DNA of 12,718 bases from assembly GCA_018715445.1 (NCBI GenBank), contig DVLP01000314.1, forward strand, positions 1 to 12,718, read 5' to 3'. This document shows positions 6,851 through 12,718 of the stretch, one piece after another (position 1 is the stretch's first letter; each line of letters opens with the position of its first letter). Under the pieces are notes generated by a model. The model was not told the DNA's origin, searched no databases, and was given only the letters and a program-made list of their open reading frames with translations. Both the position numbers and the translations under genes were made by a program. This DNA comes from Candidatus Avipropionibacterium avicola. GTDB taxonomy: Bacteria > Actinomycetota > Actinomycetes > Propionibacteriales > Propionibacteriaceae.

Positions 6851-6964
6851 GTTGCCGTCACGACGGCCGCGGACATCCAAGAGCTTCCACCACCCGATGT
6901 GGACCGGACCGGTCATCCCGGATCCGGGCGGGGGCGCCGCGCAACGAGACCGAAGGACCATCGC
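6851..6964 (+). promoter_or_regulatory. rpsO mRNA leader with 5' hairpin and Shine-Dalgarno
   Basis: The predicted leader opens with a hairpin, GCCGT (6854-6858) / ACGGC (6863-6867), with a CACG loop. Further on, ACATC (6873-6877) can pair with GATGT (6896-6900), and CCCG/CGGG (6917-6920/6925-6928) closes a GATC loop. The Shine-Dalgarno GAAGGA is at 6952-6957, 7 nt before the ATG. S15 represses its own mRNA through the leader in several bacteria. Whether this leader does so is inference; no known S15 site is recognised here. Confidence 0.45.
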
Positions 6965-7234
6965 ATGTCGATCAGCGCTGAAGTCAAGCAGCAGACCATC
7001 ACCGAGTTCGCCACCCACGAGGGTGACACCGGATCCCCCGAGGTCCAGGTTGCGCTGCTGACCCGCCGCATCTCCCACCTCACCGAGCACCTCAAGGCTC
7101 ACAAGGGCGACCACCACAGCCGTCGTGGGCTGATGTTGCTGGTCGGCCAGCGTCGCCGTCTGCTCAACTACCTCTCCAACACCGACATCGAGCGCTACCG
7201 CTCGCTGATCGAGCGCCTCGGCCTGCGCCGCTGA
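6965..7234 (+). CDS. rpsO: 30S ribosomal protein S15
   Basis: S15 binds the central domain of 16S rRNA early in 30S assembly and contributes to an intersubunit bridge. The product is 89 aa, exactly the family length. The helical protein shows the conserved [20 protein letters not shown] (about 21-40), [19 protein letters not shown] (about 46-64) and RRLLNYL leading to a basic C-terminus, RLGLRR. The ATG at 6965 has a good Shine-Dalgarno; the upstream in-frame start at 6899 would add 22 residues not found in S15. No terminator is seen after the stop, and the next start is 13 nt away, so rpsO transcription probably runs on into the envelope genes. pnp, the usual neighbour, is 4.2 kb further on. 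Confidence 0.98.
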   Translation: MSISAEVKQQTITEFATHEGDTGSPEVQVALLTRRISHLTEHLKAHKGDHHSRRGLMLLVGQRRRLLNYLSNTDIERYRSLIERLGLRR

Positions 7235-7247
7235 GCGCCGCCATCCG

Positions 7248-7742
7248 GTGTACCGCTTCACCTACACCAGGGCGGCGATCAGCAAGCTGCTCCTGTTGAG
7301 TGTGCTCTACACCGTCGTGGCCCTGTTGTGGACGCTGCTGGCGGTCGTGACCCAGTTCCTCGACACCACCGTGTTCAGCTGGTTCGGTTGGCCGGCGGGG
7401 GCGATGGCTGTCGTCAGCATCATGTACTGGATCGGGTGGTTCCAGACCCGGCGTGACCCGGTTGCCCTGGTGGTCGATGCCGAGGGCATCAGCCTGCACC
7501 CGAGCACCGGGCGACGCTTCGTGATGCCGTGGGCCCGATCGCAGGATCTCGCCTGGGGCAGCTATCTGGGACAGGGCACGCTCAAGCTGGGTGGGGGACC
7601 GGGACGCATGATCGGCCTCAATGCCCTGGAGCAGGACCCGCACCTGCTGGTCCAGGCGATCATGCACTTCCGAGGCGCACCGCCGGCCGGGCAGCCGCCG
7701 CCCGTGCTCGGCCAGCGCCCGGGAGGCGGCCCCCATGGTTGA
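7248..7742 (+). CDS. Small membrane protein with two TM helices and a PH-like C-terminal domain
   Basis: The 164-aa protein is of unknown function. Hydrophobic segments at about 13-37 and 46-66 should form a membrane hairpin, and the aromatic turn between them contains FSWFGWPAG. Residues about 70-143 (VALVVDAEGISLH, RRFVMPWARSQDLAWG, then GRMIGLNALEQDPHLLVQAI) have the strand-then-PWxxxxD pattern of bacterial PH-like domains such as those in YcxB/STM3941-type proteins. That is a resemblance, not a firm assignment. The last 20 residues are Pro/Gly-rich. The start is GTG, 13 nt after the rpsO stop, with no Shine-Dalgarno, so it may depend on reinitiation. Its end overlaps the glycosyltransferase start by 8 nt, which ties it to the envelope cassette. 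Confidence 0.75.
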   Translation: MYRFTYTRAAISKLLLLSVLYTVVALLWTLLAVVTQFLDTTVFSWFGWPAGAMAVVSIMYWIGWFQTRRDPVALVVDAEGISLHPSTGRRFVMPWARSQDLAWGSYLGQGTLKLGGGPGRMIGLNALEQDPHLLVQAIMHFRGAPPAGQPPPVLGQRPGGGPHG

Positions 7743-8622
7743 GAAGCTGCCGTCGTACGGCGTCGTCGTGCTCACCCAGGGCACCCGGCCCCACGACCTG
7801 CGCCGCGGTCTGGAGTCCGTGCTGGCCCAGCGCGATGTCGAGACCGACATCGTGGTGGTCGGCAACGGCTGGGTGCCGGTCGACCTGCCCGACGGGGTCC
7901 GAGGGATCCACCTGCCCGACAACCTGGGCATCCCGGCCGGGCGCAATGCCGGCGTGCCCCACGTGGACGGGGAGTACCTGTTCTTCCTCGACGACGACGC
8001 CTGGCTGCTCGACGACGACTTCCTGGCCCGCTGTGCCCAGTCCTTCGCTGCCGACCCGAGCCTGGGGATGATCCAGCCCCGGATCGAGGACCCGAGCGCC
8101 GACGAACTGCCGTCGCGGTGGATCCCGCGCCTGCGCAAGGGCAGCCCGCACCAGTCCTCCAACGTCTTCTCCGTGGTGGAGATGGCGGTGGCCGTGCGCC
8201 GCGACGTGTTCGACGCCACCCTGGGCTGGCCCGCCCCGTTCTTCTACGCCCACGAGGGCATCGAGCTGGCCTGGCGGGTGTGGGGGGTCGGCAGCCGTAC
8301 GGTCTATCGCGGTGACCTGCGCGCCGGACACCCGGTGATCGACCCGCGCCGCCACGGCGACTACTTCGTCAAGAACGCACGCAACCGGGTCTGGCTGGCC
8401 CGGCGCAACCTGCGCTGGCCGGTCAGCTGGGCCTATGTCGGCTCCTGGACCCTGGTGCAGTTGGTCCGGTGGCGGCGCCGCCCGGACTACCTCAAGCCGT
8501 GGTTCGCCGGCTGGAAGCAGGGCTGGACCACCAGCCCGTGGGCACCCGGTGAGCCGCACCGCAAGCTGTCCTGGGCGACCCATCTGCGGATGGGGCGCGC
8601 CGGTCGGTGGCCGGTGATCTGA
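7735..8622 (+). CDS. Family 2 (GT-A) glycosyltransferase, rhamnosyl/galactofuranosyl-transferase-like
   Basis: The 295-aa enzyme should transfer a sugar from a nucleotide-sugar to an envelope acceptor on the cytoplasmic face of the membrane. The GT-A fold is visible: YGVVVLTQGTRP (8-19) as first strand and loop, the DIVVVGNG strand (38-45), NLGIPAGRNAGV (63-74), the metal-binding DxD-type motif FFLDDDAWLL (83-92), and a later acidic motif YAHEGIELAWRVW (171-183) with the candidate catalytic base in HEGIE. These are typical of WbbL/GlfT-like GT2 enzymes. The C-terminus (about 210-265) is rich in Arg and Trp with amphipathic character and may associate with the membrane. There is no signal peptide. 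The start at ATG 7735 has GGGAGG at 7721-7726 and overlaps the previous gene by 8 nt. Donor and acceptor cannot be told from sequence. Confidence 0.88.
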   Translation: MVEKLPSYGVVVLTQGTRPHDLRRGLESVLAQRDVETDIVVVGNGWVPVDLPDGVRGIHLPDNLGIPAGRNAGVPHVDGEYLFFLDDDAWLLDDDFLARCAQSFAADPSLGMIQPRIEDPSADELPSRWIPRLRKGSPHQSSNVFSVVEMAVAVRRDVFDATLGWPAPFFYAHEGIELAWRVWGVGSRTVYRGDLRAGHPVIDPRRHGDYFVKNARNRVWLARRNLRWPVSWAYVGSWTLVQLVRWRRRPDYLKPWFAGWKQGWTTSPWAPGEPHRKLSWATHLRMGRAGRWPVI

Positions 8623-8626
8623 CCGC

Positions 8627-8632
8627 TACAGT
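8627..8632 (+). promoter_or_regulatory. Candidate -10 box of the CDP-alcohol phosphatidyltransferase-like gene
   Basis: TACAGT is a close match to the -10 consensus and lies 7 nt before GTG 8640, again the leaderless spacing. No strong -35 is visible. It supports 8640 as the start of the next gene over in-frame GTGs at 8607 and 8631. Confidence 0.42.
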
Positions 8633-8639
8633 GAACCGC

Positions 8640-9461
8640 GTGACATCTGCCCGGCCGACGATCGCGGAACTGCGTGAGGTCTCCCAGCCGCCGACCGTCC
8701 GGGGGCGCAAGAATGCCGAGCACTGGTCGGGGGAGTACCTGCGCCACGGCTCGTTGTACCTGACCCGGCTGTTGGTGCCGACCCCGTTGCGCCCCAACGG
8801 GGTGACGGTGCTGATGATGCTGTCCGGCTGGTGCATCGCGGGCTCGCTGCTGGTGCCCGGCATCGTCGGGCCGCTGCTGGCACTGTTCTTCTCCCAGGTC
8901 CAGATGTACCTCGACTGCGTCGACGGTGAACTGGCCCGCTGGCGCAAGCAGTTCAGCCCGGCCGGGGTCTACCTGGACCGGATCGCGCACTACACCACCG
9001 AGGGCTTCGTCGGACTGGCCCTCGGCCTGCGCGCCGCCGGGTTCATCGGCTCCGATCCCGAGCCCGGTGAGTTGTGGATGTACGCCTTCCTCGGCGCGAT
9101 CCTGATGGCCGGGATCATGCTCAACAAGGCCGTGAACGACCTGGTCCACGTGGCGCGGGCCTTCAACGGGATGGACCGGCTGCCCGACACCGCCGCGGCC
9201 AAGACGGTGCCGGCCCGGACCCTGATCGGCACCCTGCGCCGGGCGGCCCGGTTCCTGCCGTTCCACCGCATCTTCCACTCCGTCGAGTTGAGCCTGGTGG
9301 CGGTCGGGGTGGCCGTGGTGGGCCTGTTCGTCGGGGACCTGACGGCCTTCCGGGTGGCGGTGTGGGTGCTGGCACCGGTGATCTGGGTCGTGGTCGCCGG
9401 ACACCTGCTGGCCGTGGTCGCCTCGCCGCGGCTGCGGGCCACGACCGAACGGACCGACTGA
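8640..9461 (+). CDS. CDP-alcohol phosphatidyltransferase family protein with atypical active site
   Basis: This is a 273-aa polytopic membrane protein with about six helices. The family swaps CMP on a CDP-activated alcohol for another hydroxyl acceptor. The signature DxxDGxxARx8GxxxDxxxD is present with one change: Asp92, Asp95, Gly96, Ala99, Arg100, Gly109 and Asp113 are all in place, but the final Asp is His117 (CAC at 8988-8990). The spacing is exact, so this is a substitution and not a shift. The N-terminal stretch (TIAELREVSQPP, then RNAEHWSGEYL) is soluble and probably lies along the membrane. A hydrophobic C-terminal pair spans about 210-262. The start is chosen at 8640 by its -10 box; 8607 (16-nt overlap with the upstream gene) and 8631 are possible. 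Substrates are unknown. It is 3 nt from the TagF-like gene and probably acts with it. Confidence 0.85.
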   Translation: MTSARPTIAELREVSQPPTVRGRKNAEHWSGEYLRHGSLYLTRLLVPTPLRPNGVTVLMMLSGWCIAGSLLVPGIVGPLLALFFSQVQMYLDCVDGELARWRKQFSPAGVYLDRIAHYTTEGFVGLALGLRAAGFIGSDPEPGELWMYAFLGAILMAGIMLNKAVNDLVHVARAFNGMDRLPDTAAAKTVPARTLIGTLRRAARFLPFHRIFHSVELSLVAVGVAVVGLFVGDLTAFRVAVWVLAPVIWVVVAGHLLAVVASPRLRATTERTD

Positions 9462-9464
9462 GCC

Positions 9465-11126
9465 ATGGGACGGATGCGCAGGCTCGGAGTCGGTTCGCTG
9501 ACGGTGCTGGGGCTGGCGGCGCTGGTCGCGGTCCTGGTGGTCGCGGCCTCGATCGGGCTGGCGCTGCCGGTGGTGGCGGTGCTGGTCACCGGGGTCGCCC
9601 TGGCGGTGCTGGCCGGGCTGGCCGCCGCCGGACCGGGCCACCTGGTCGTGCTCGTTGGGGCCGGGACCGCGCTGGCGGTGGCACTCGCCCGGGCCGAACG
9701 CCTCGGACCGGGTTTCGCGATCGCCGTCGCCCTGGTCATCGCCGCGGCTGCGGCCGACGAACCGCTGGCCCGCCGACTGGCCCCGACCGTACGGACCGCG
9801 CAACTGCCCGGGGTCCGCTCCGACCTGCGCCCCAGTGGCGAACGGCCCTTCCTGGGGTCGGTGACGATCGCGGTGGCCCTGAGCGGGATCGCCGCGGCCC
9901 TGTCGCCACTGCTCGCCCCGGACTCGGTCGGCCTGCAGGTGGTCGGCGCCCTCGTCGCGCTGGTCGTGGCCGTCCTCGTCGGCGCGGCGGCGCTGCGGCT
10001 GCGCACGATGGTGCGCGCCATCGGTGACGGCACCGCCGACCATGCGGTGACCGCCGCCCTGCAGGCGTACGCGCCGGAGTTCGTGCTGCACTTCTCCGGT
10101 CCTGTCGAGGGCGACTACCAGATCCGGATGTGGCTGCCGTACCTGTCCCGACTCGATCGTCGCTGGGTGATCCTGACCCGGGACCACCGGATGCTCGCCC
10201 GCGCCGCCGACCTCGACGGGCAGGTGCCGATGGTGTCGTGTCCGCGGCTGTCGGCCCTCGACGGATGCATGGTCGACTCGATCCGGGCGGTCTTCCACGT
10301 CAACACCGACCACCAGTGCGTCGACCTGGTGCGCTTCGCCGACCGGACCCAGGTCCAGCTCAACCACGGCGACTCCGACAAGCCGTCGAGCCGGCACCCG
10401 ATGATCGCGATGTTCGACCAGGTCTTCGTGGCCGGGCAGGCCGCCATCGACCGGTTCGTCGAGCACGGCGTGACGATCCCGCCCGAGAAGTTCGTGGTCG
10501 TCGGACGGCCCCAGGTCGCCGACATCGTGGCCACCAATGTCGAGCCGCACGACCAGGTGAGCGTGCTGTACGCCCCGACCTGGCGCGGGGGCACCACCGA
10601 CATGTCTCTCAGCTCGCTGGCCCGCGGCGTGGAGGTGGTCGAGGCCCTGCTGGGGCTCGGCGTACGGGTGATGTTCCGCCCGCACCCGTACTCGTTGCGT
10701 GAGGCCGGCTCGGCCGCTGCGGTGGCCCGGATCGATGCCCGCCTGGCCGCGGCCGGCCAGCAGCACCTGGCCAGCAAGCAGACCGTCACCGGCTCGATGG
10801 CCGACTGGTTCAACCGCAGTGACGCCCTGGTCGGTGACGTCTCCAGCGTGCCTGTCGACTACCTGCAGTCCGGCAAGCCATTGGCGGTCACCGACCTCGG
10901 TGACCCCGGCGAGAGCGCATCCGGTGCGAACACCTCCGGGATCCTGCAGGGGGCCTACGTGCTGCACCTCGGTGGCGACCTGCACGCCCCGCTGGCCGCC
11001 ATGGTCGGCGACGACCCACTGGCCGAGCAGCGGGCCCGGGTCCGGACCCACTACCTGGGCGACATCCCCACCGACGAGCTGGTGCCGCACTTCCTGGCGG
11101 CGGCCACGGCGGCCATCGACGGCTGA
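9465..11126 (+). CDS. CDP-glycerol glycerophosphotransferase (TagB/TagF-like) with N-terminal membrane domain
   Basis: The 553-aa protein has a membrane domain and a GT-B-like catalytic domain. Residues about 8-52, 57-76, 83-97, 130-150 and 155-177 are hydrophobic, giving roughly five or six helices. From about 190 the sequence matches the TagB/TagF family, which adds glycerol-phosphate or related polyol-phosphate from a CDP-polyol to a lipid-linked acceptor. Motifs are NHGDSDKPSS (300-309, containing the conserved HG..xK), a VGRP turn (346-349), YAPTWRGG (369-376), FRPHPYS (404-410) and GDVSSVPVDYLQSGKP (457-472). The expected His residues are present. ATG 9465 is 3 nt after the previous stop; ATG 9474 is an alternative. 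No clear Shine-Dalgarno is seen, so coupling to the upstream gene is likely. The fused membrane domain is unusual, since TagF itself is peripheral. Confidence 0.86.
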   Translation: MGRMRRLGVGSLTVLGLAALVAVLVVAASIGLALPVVAVLVTGVALAVLAGLAAAGPGHLVVLVGAGTALAVALARAERLGPGFAIAVALVIAAAAADEPLARRLAPTVRTAQLPGVRSDLRPSGERPFLGSVTIAVALSGIAAALSPLLAPDSVGLQVVGALVALVVAVLVGAAALRLRTMVRAIGDGTADHAVTAALQAYAPEFVLHFSGPVEGDYQIRMWLPYLSRLDRRWVILTRDHRMLARAADLDGQVPMVSCPRLSALDGCMVDSIRAVFHVNTDHQCVDLVRFADRTQVQLNHGDSDKPSSRHPMIAMFDQVFVAGQAAIDRFVEHGVTIPPEKFVVVGRPQVADIVATNVEPHDQVSVLYAPTWRGGTTDMSLSSLARGVEVVEALLGLGVRVMFRPHPYSLREAGSAAAVARIDARLAAAGQQHLASKQTVTGSMADWFNRSDALVGDVSSVPVDYLQSGKPLAVTDLGDPGESASGANTSGILQGAYVLHLGGDLHAPLAAMVGDDPLAEQRARVRTHYLGDIPTDELVPHFLAAATAAIDG

Positions 11127-11128
11127 TC

Positions 11129-11180
11129 CCGTACCGACGCGCGGGTGGCCCGTGTGTCGGGATTGGCCCCGTCGGTACGG
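11129..11180 (+). terminator. Inverted repeat after the TagF-like gene (possible terminator or operator)
   Basis: Bases 11129-11139 and 11170-11180 are perfectly complementary over 11 bp (core CCGTACCGAC / GTCGGTACGG). They enclose a 30-nt loop that can form its own stem, CCCG/CGGG at 11149-11152/11158-11161. It begins 2 nt after the stop codon. No U-tract follows. The right arm lies inside the pnp promoter, so an operator role is as likely as termination. Confidence 0.45.
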
Positions 11181-11192
11181 CCCGGATAGAGT
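11163..11192 (+). promoter_or_regulatory. Promoter of pnp
   Basis: TTGGCC (11163-11168), an 18-nt spacer and TAGAGT (11187-11192) match the rpsO promoter in spacer and -10 hexamer. Transcription should start near 11199. The -10 box is flanked by the inverted heptamers GGTACGG (11174-11180) and CCGTACC (11198-11204). Confidence 0.6.
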
Positions 11193-11198
11193 GTGAGC

Positions 11199-11399
11199 CG
11201 TACCAGCACGCCGATTCTCGGCGGACGCCCACGGACACCGGCTGGCCCCGGTCCTCGGTAGTGGGTTGCGGAGCCTGATGTTCCGACACCCTCGATCGAA
11301 GACCGGCTCAGAACGCCGGCCCCCTTTCGTGTGCGAACCCTGCCGTGTCGGGTGCTTCGTCAATCGCGGCCATGTGGTGCCGCGCGAAAGGAGAGCCCC
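11199..11399 (+). promoter_or_regulatory. Structured pnp mRNA leader
   Basis: The leader is about 200 nt, with no convincing small gene in it. Hairpins visible are CGCCGA/TCGGCG (11209-11214/11218-11223), ACCGG/CCGGT (11237-11241/11248-11252), and two competing folds at the ribosome binding site. Fold A pairs 11323-11333 with 11381-11391 (11 bp, two G-U pairs) and covers the Shine-Dalgarno. Fold B pairs 11365-11370 with 11379-11384 (6 bp) and leaves it free. The two cannot coexist. pnp leaders are known sites of RNase III cutting and PNPase self-repression in enterobacteria, and the Streptomyces rpsO-pnp transcript is also processed. Control here is inferred from structure. Confidence 0.5.
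11387..11393 (+). promoter_or_regulatory. Shine-Dalgarno of pnp
   Basis: AAAGGAG lies 6 nt before the GTG at 11400. It decides the GTG start, since the next in-frame ATG (11538) would remove conserved PNPase sequence. Confidence 0.8.
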
Positions 11400-12718
11400 G
11401 TGGAGGGTTCCGAACTCATCACCAGCCAGGCCGTCATCGACAACGGCTCGTTCGGCAAGCGGGTCGTCCGCTTCGAGACCGGCCTGTTGGCCAAGCAGGC
11501 CGGCGGCTCGGCCACCATCTACATCGACGACGACACCATGTTGTTGTCCTGCACCACCGCCTCCTCCCGCCCGCGGGAGGGGATGGACTTCTTCCCCCTG
11601 ACCGTCGAGGTCGAGGAGCGGATGTACGCCGCCGGGCGCATCCCCGGTGCCTTCTTCCGTCGTGAGGGTCGTCCCTCCGAGGGCGCCATCCTGGCCTGTC
11701 GTCTGATCGACCGTCCGCTGCGCCCGCTGTTCACCAAGGGCCTGCGCAATGACGTCAACGTCATCGTCACGGTGCTCTCGCTGAACCCCGACGTGGCCTA
11801 CGACGTGGTGGCGATCAACGCTGCCTCGCTGTCGACCCAGCTCTCGGGCCTGCCCTTCGCCGGGCCGGTCGGTGGCATCCGGGTCGCCCTGATCGGCGAC
11901 CAGTGGGTCGGCTTCCCGACGGTCACACAGCTCGCCGACGCGACCTTCGACATGGTCGTGGCCGGCGGTGTGCTGCCCAACGGCGACGTCGCCATCTCGA
12001 TGGTGGAGGCCGAGTCGACCGAGCAGACCTGGGACCTGGTGCGCTCCGGACGTACGGCTCCGACCGAAGAGGTCGTGGCCGAGGGCCTCGAGGCCGCCAA
12101 GCCGTTCATCAAGGCGCTGTGCGACGCGCAGGCCGAGGTGGCCGCCAAGGCTGCCAAGCCGACCGCGGAGTTCCCTGTCTACCCGGAGTACACCGACGAG
12201 GTGTACGCCGCCGTTGAGACCGCTGCAGCCGCCGAGCTCGACTCGATCATGCAGATCGGCCCGAAGCACGAGCGTGAGGACGCCCAGAACGCCCTGCGTG
12301 ACAAGGTGGTCGCCGAGCTCGGCGAGCGCCTCGGTGACGACGCCGGTTACATCCACGGCGCCTTCAACGCGCTGAGCAAGAAGATCGTGCGTCAGCGCGT
12401 GCTGCGCGACAAGGTCCGCATCGACGGTCGCGGCCTGGCCGACATCCGGCCACTCTCGGCCGAGGTCGAGCTCATCCCGCGGGCACACGGTTCGGCGCTG
12501 TTCCAGCGTGGCGAGACCCAGATCATGGGTGTCACCACCTTGAACATGCTCGACATGATGCAGAAGCTCGACACCCTCGCGCCCGAGACCGAGAAGCGCT
12601 ACATCCACCACTACAACTTCCCGCCCTACTCGACCGGTGAGACCGGCCGGGTCGGGTCGCCGAAGCGTCGCGAGATCGGTCACGGCGCGCTCGCCGAGCG
12701 TGCCCTGGTGCCGGTGCT
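11400..12718 (+). CDS. pnp: Polyribonucleotide nucleotidyltransferase (PNPase), N-terminal part (3' end outside window)
   Basis: PNPase is the trimeric, phosphate-dependent 3'-to-5' exoribonuclease that degrades RNA; it can also add tails in reverse. The frame is open to the window end, giving 439 complete codons of an expected 700-750. The first RNase PH-like domain (about 12-145) contains the conserved [18 protein letters not shown] (62-79), [15 protein letters not shown] (80-94) and [11 protein letters not shown]. The all-helical linker domain follows. The second, catalytic RNase PH-like domain begins near 335 with VRIDGRG, then [12 protein letters not shown] and [14 protein letters not shown]. 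The catalytic Asp cluster and the KH and S1 domains lie beyond the window. The start is GTG with a good Shine-Dalgarno. pnp has its own promoter here because four genes separate it from rpsO. Confidence 0.97.
   Translation, partial: MEGSELITSQAVIDNGSFGKRVVRFETGLLAKQAGGSATIYIDDDTMLLSCTTASSRPREGMDFFPLTVEVEERMYAAGRIPGAFFRREGRPSEGAILACRLIDRPLRPLFTKGLRNDVNVIVTVLSLNPDVAYDVVAINAASLSTQLSGLPFAGPVGGIRVALIGDQWVGFPTVTQLADATFDMVVAGGVLPNGDVAISMVEAESTEQTWDLVRSGRTAPTEEVVAEGLEAAKPFIKALCDAQAEVAAKAAKPTAEFPVYPEYTDEVYAAVETAAAAELDSIMQIGPKHEREDAQNALRDKVVAELGERLGDDAGYIHGAFNALSKKIVRQRVLRDKVRIDGRGLADIRPLSAEVELIPRAHGSALFQRGETQIMGVTTLNMLDMMQKLDTLAPETEKRYIHHYNFPPYSTGETGRVGSPKRREIGHGALAERALVPV

Noticed and set aside
6917..6928. 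The 12-nt palindrome CCCGGATCCGGG in the rpsO leader as a transcription-factor site.
   Set aside because: GC-rich palindromes of this size are expected by chance here, and it lies about 65 nt past the predicted start site. Kept only as a minor stem in the leader.
11266..11601. An open frame in the pnp leader with a Cys cluster (CEPCRVGC), considered as a small zinc protein.
   Set aside because: It has no ribosome binding site and runs 200 nt into pnp in another frame; its second half is shadow sequence. A leader peptide is not excluded but not supported.
8487..12683. A 1398-codon open frame on the minus strand spanning five sense genes and the pnp upstream region.
   Set aside because: Its translation is low-complexity His/Gln/Arg/Asp/Gly-rich sequence, typical of the antisense of GC-rich coding DNA. 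The sense strand holds recognisable GT2, CDP-alcohol transferase, TagF-like and PNPase proteins.
1..12718. Mobile elements, attachment sites, CRISPR arrays, tRNA or rRNA genes.
   Set aside because: I saw no transposase, integrase, direct-repeat array or cloverleaf-like sequence; gene order and base composition are uniform throughout.

Overview
The window reads as ordinary chromosome from a high-G+C actinobacterium. Third codon positions are almost all G or C, GTG starts are frequent, several genes look leaderless, and the order infB-rbfA-truB-ribF-rpsO-pnp is the usual actinobacterial translation and RNA-processing neighbourhood. The TagF-like gene and the general style suggest Propionibacteriales or a related order. 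That placement is an inference and only moderately secure. I see no insertion sequence, prophage, tRNA, rRNA or CRISPR array.

Layout. Positions 1-1590 hold the C-terminal three-fifths or so of infB (start outside the window), followed by a 15-bp GC hairpin. Then comes a tightly packed run: rbfA, truB (8-nt overlap), a voltage-gated cation channel (ATGA overlap with truB) and ribF. A NYN-domain protein with two C-terminal LOTUS/OST-HTH-like domains follows, apparently from its own leaderless promoter. A PfkB-family sugar kinase lies on the minus strand, its stop codon abutting that of the NYN gene. A divergent promoter region (6789-6964) drives the kinase one way and rpsO the other.

Downstream of rpsO, where many bacteria have pnp directly, four envelope-type genes intervene (7248-11126): a small membrane protein with a PH-like tail, a GT2 glycosyltransferase, a CDP-alcohol phosphatidyltransferase-like protein and a membrane-anchored TagB/TagF-like glycerophosphotransferase. 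pnp begins at 11400 (GTG), has its own promoter and a roughly 200-nt structured leader, and runs off the end of the window.

How the genes fit together. infB, rbfA, truB, rpsO and pnp cover initiation, 30S maturation, tRNA pseudouridylation, a 30S protein and RNA decay. ribF makes FMN and FAD. The NYN-LOTUS protein is plausibly an RNase or RNA-binding factor, which suits the setting. The four-gene cassette plausibly adds sugars and phospho-polyols to a membrane-linked glycopolymer or glycolipid.

The most interesting points are: (1) the channel's selectivity filter TLEGWND, which resembles calcium-channel repeats more than the sodium-type TLESW filter; (2) the CDP-alcohol enzyme, whose last catalytic Asp is His; (3) a pnp leader that can fold two mutually exclusive ways around its Shine-Dalgarno, with inverted repeats flanking its -10 box; and (4) four gene starts placed 6-7 nt after a TANNNT box, which suggests leaderless mRNAs.
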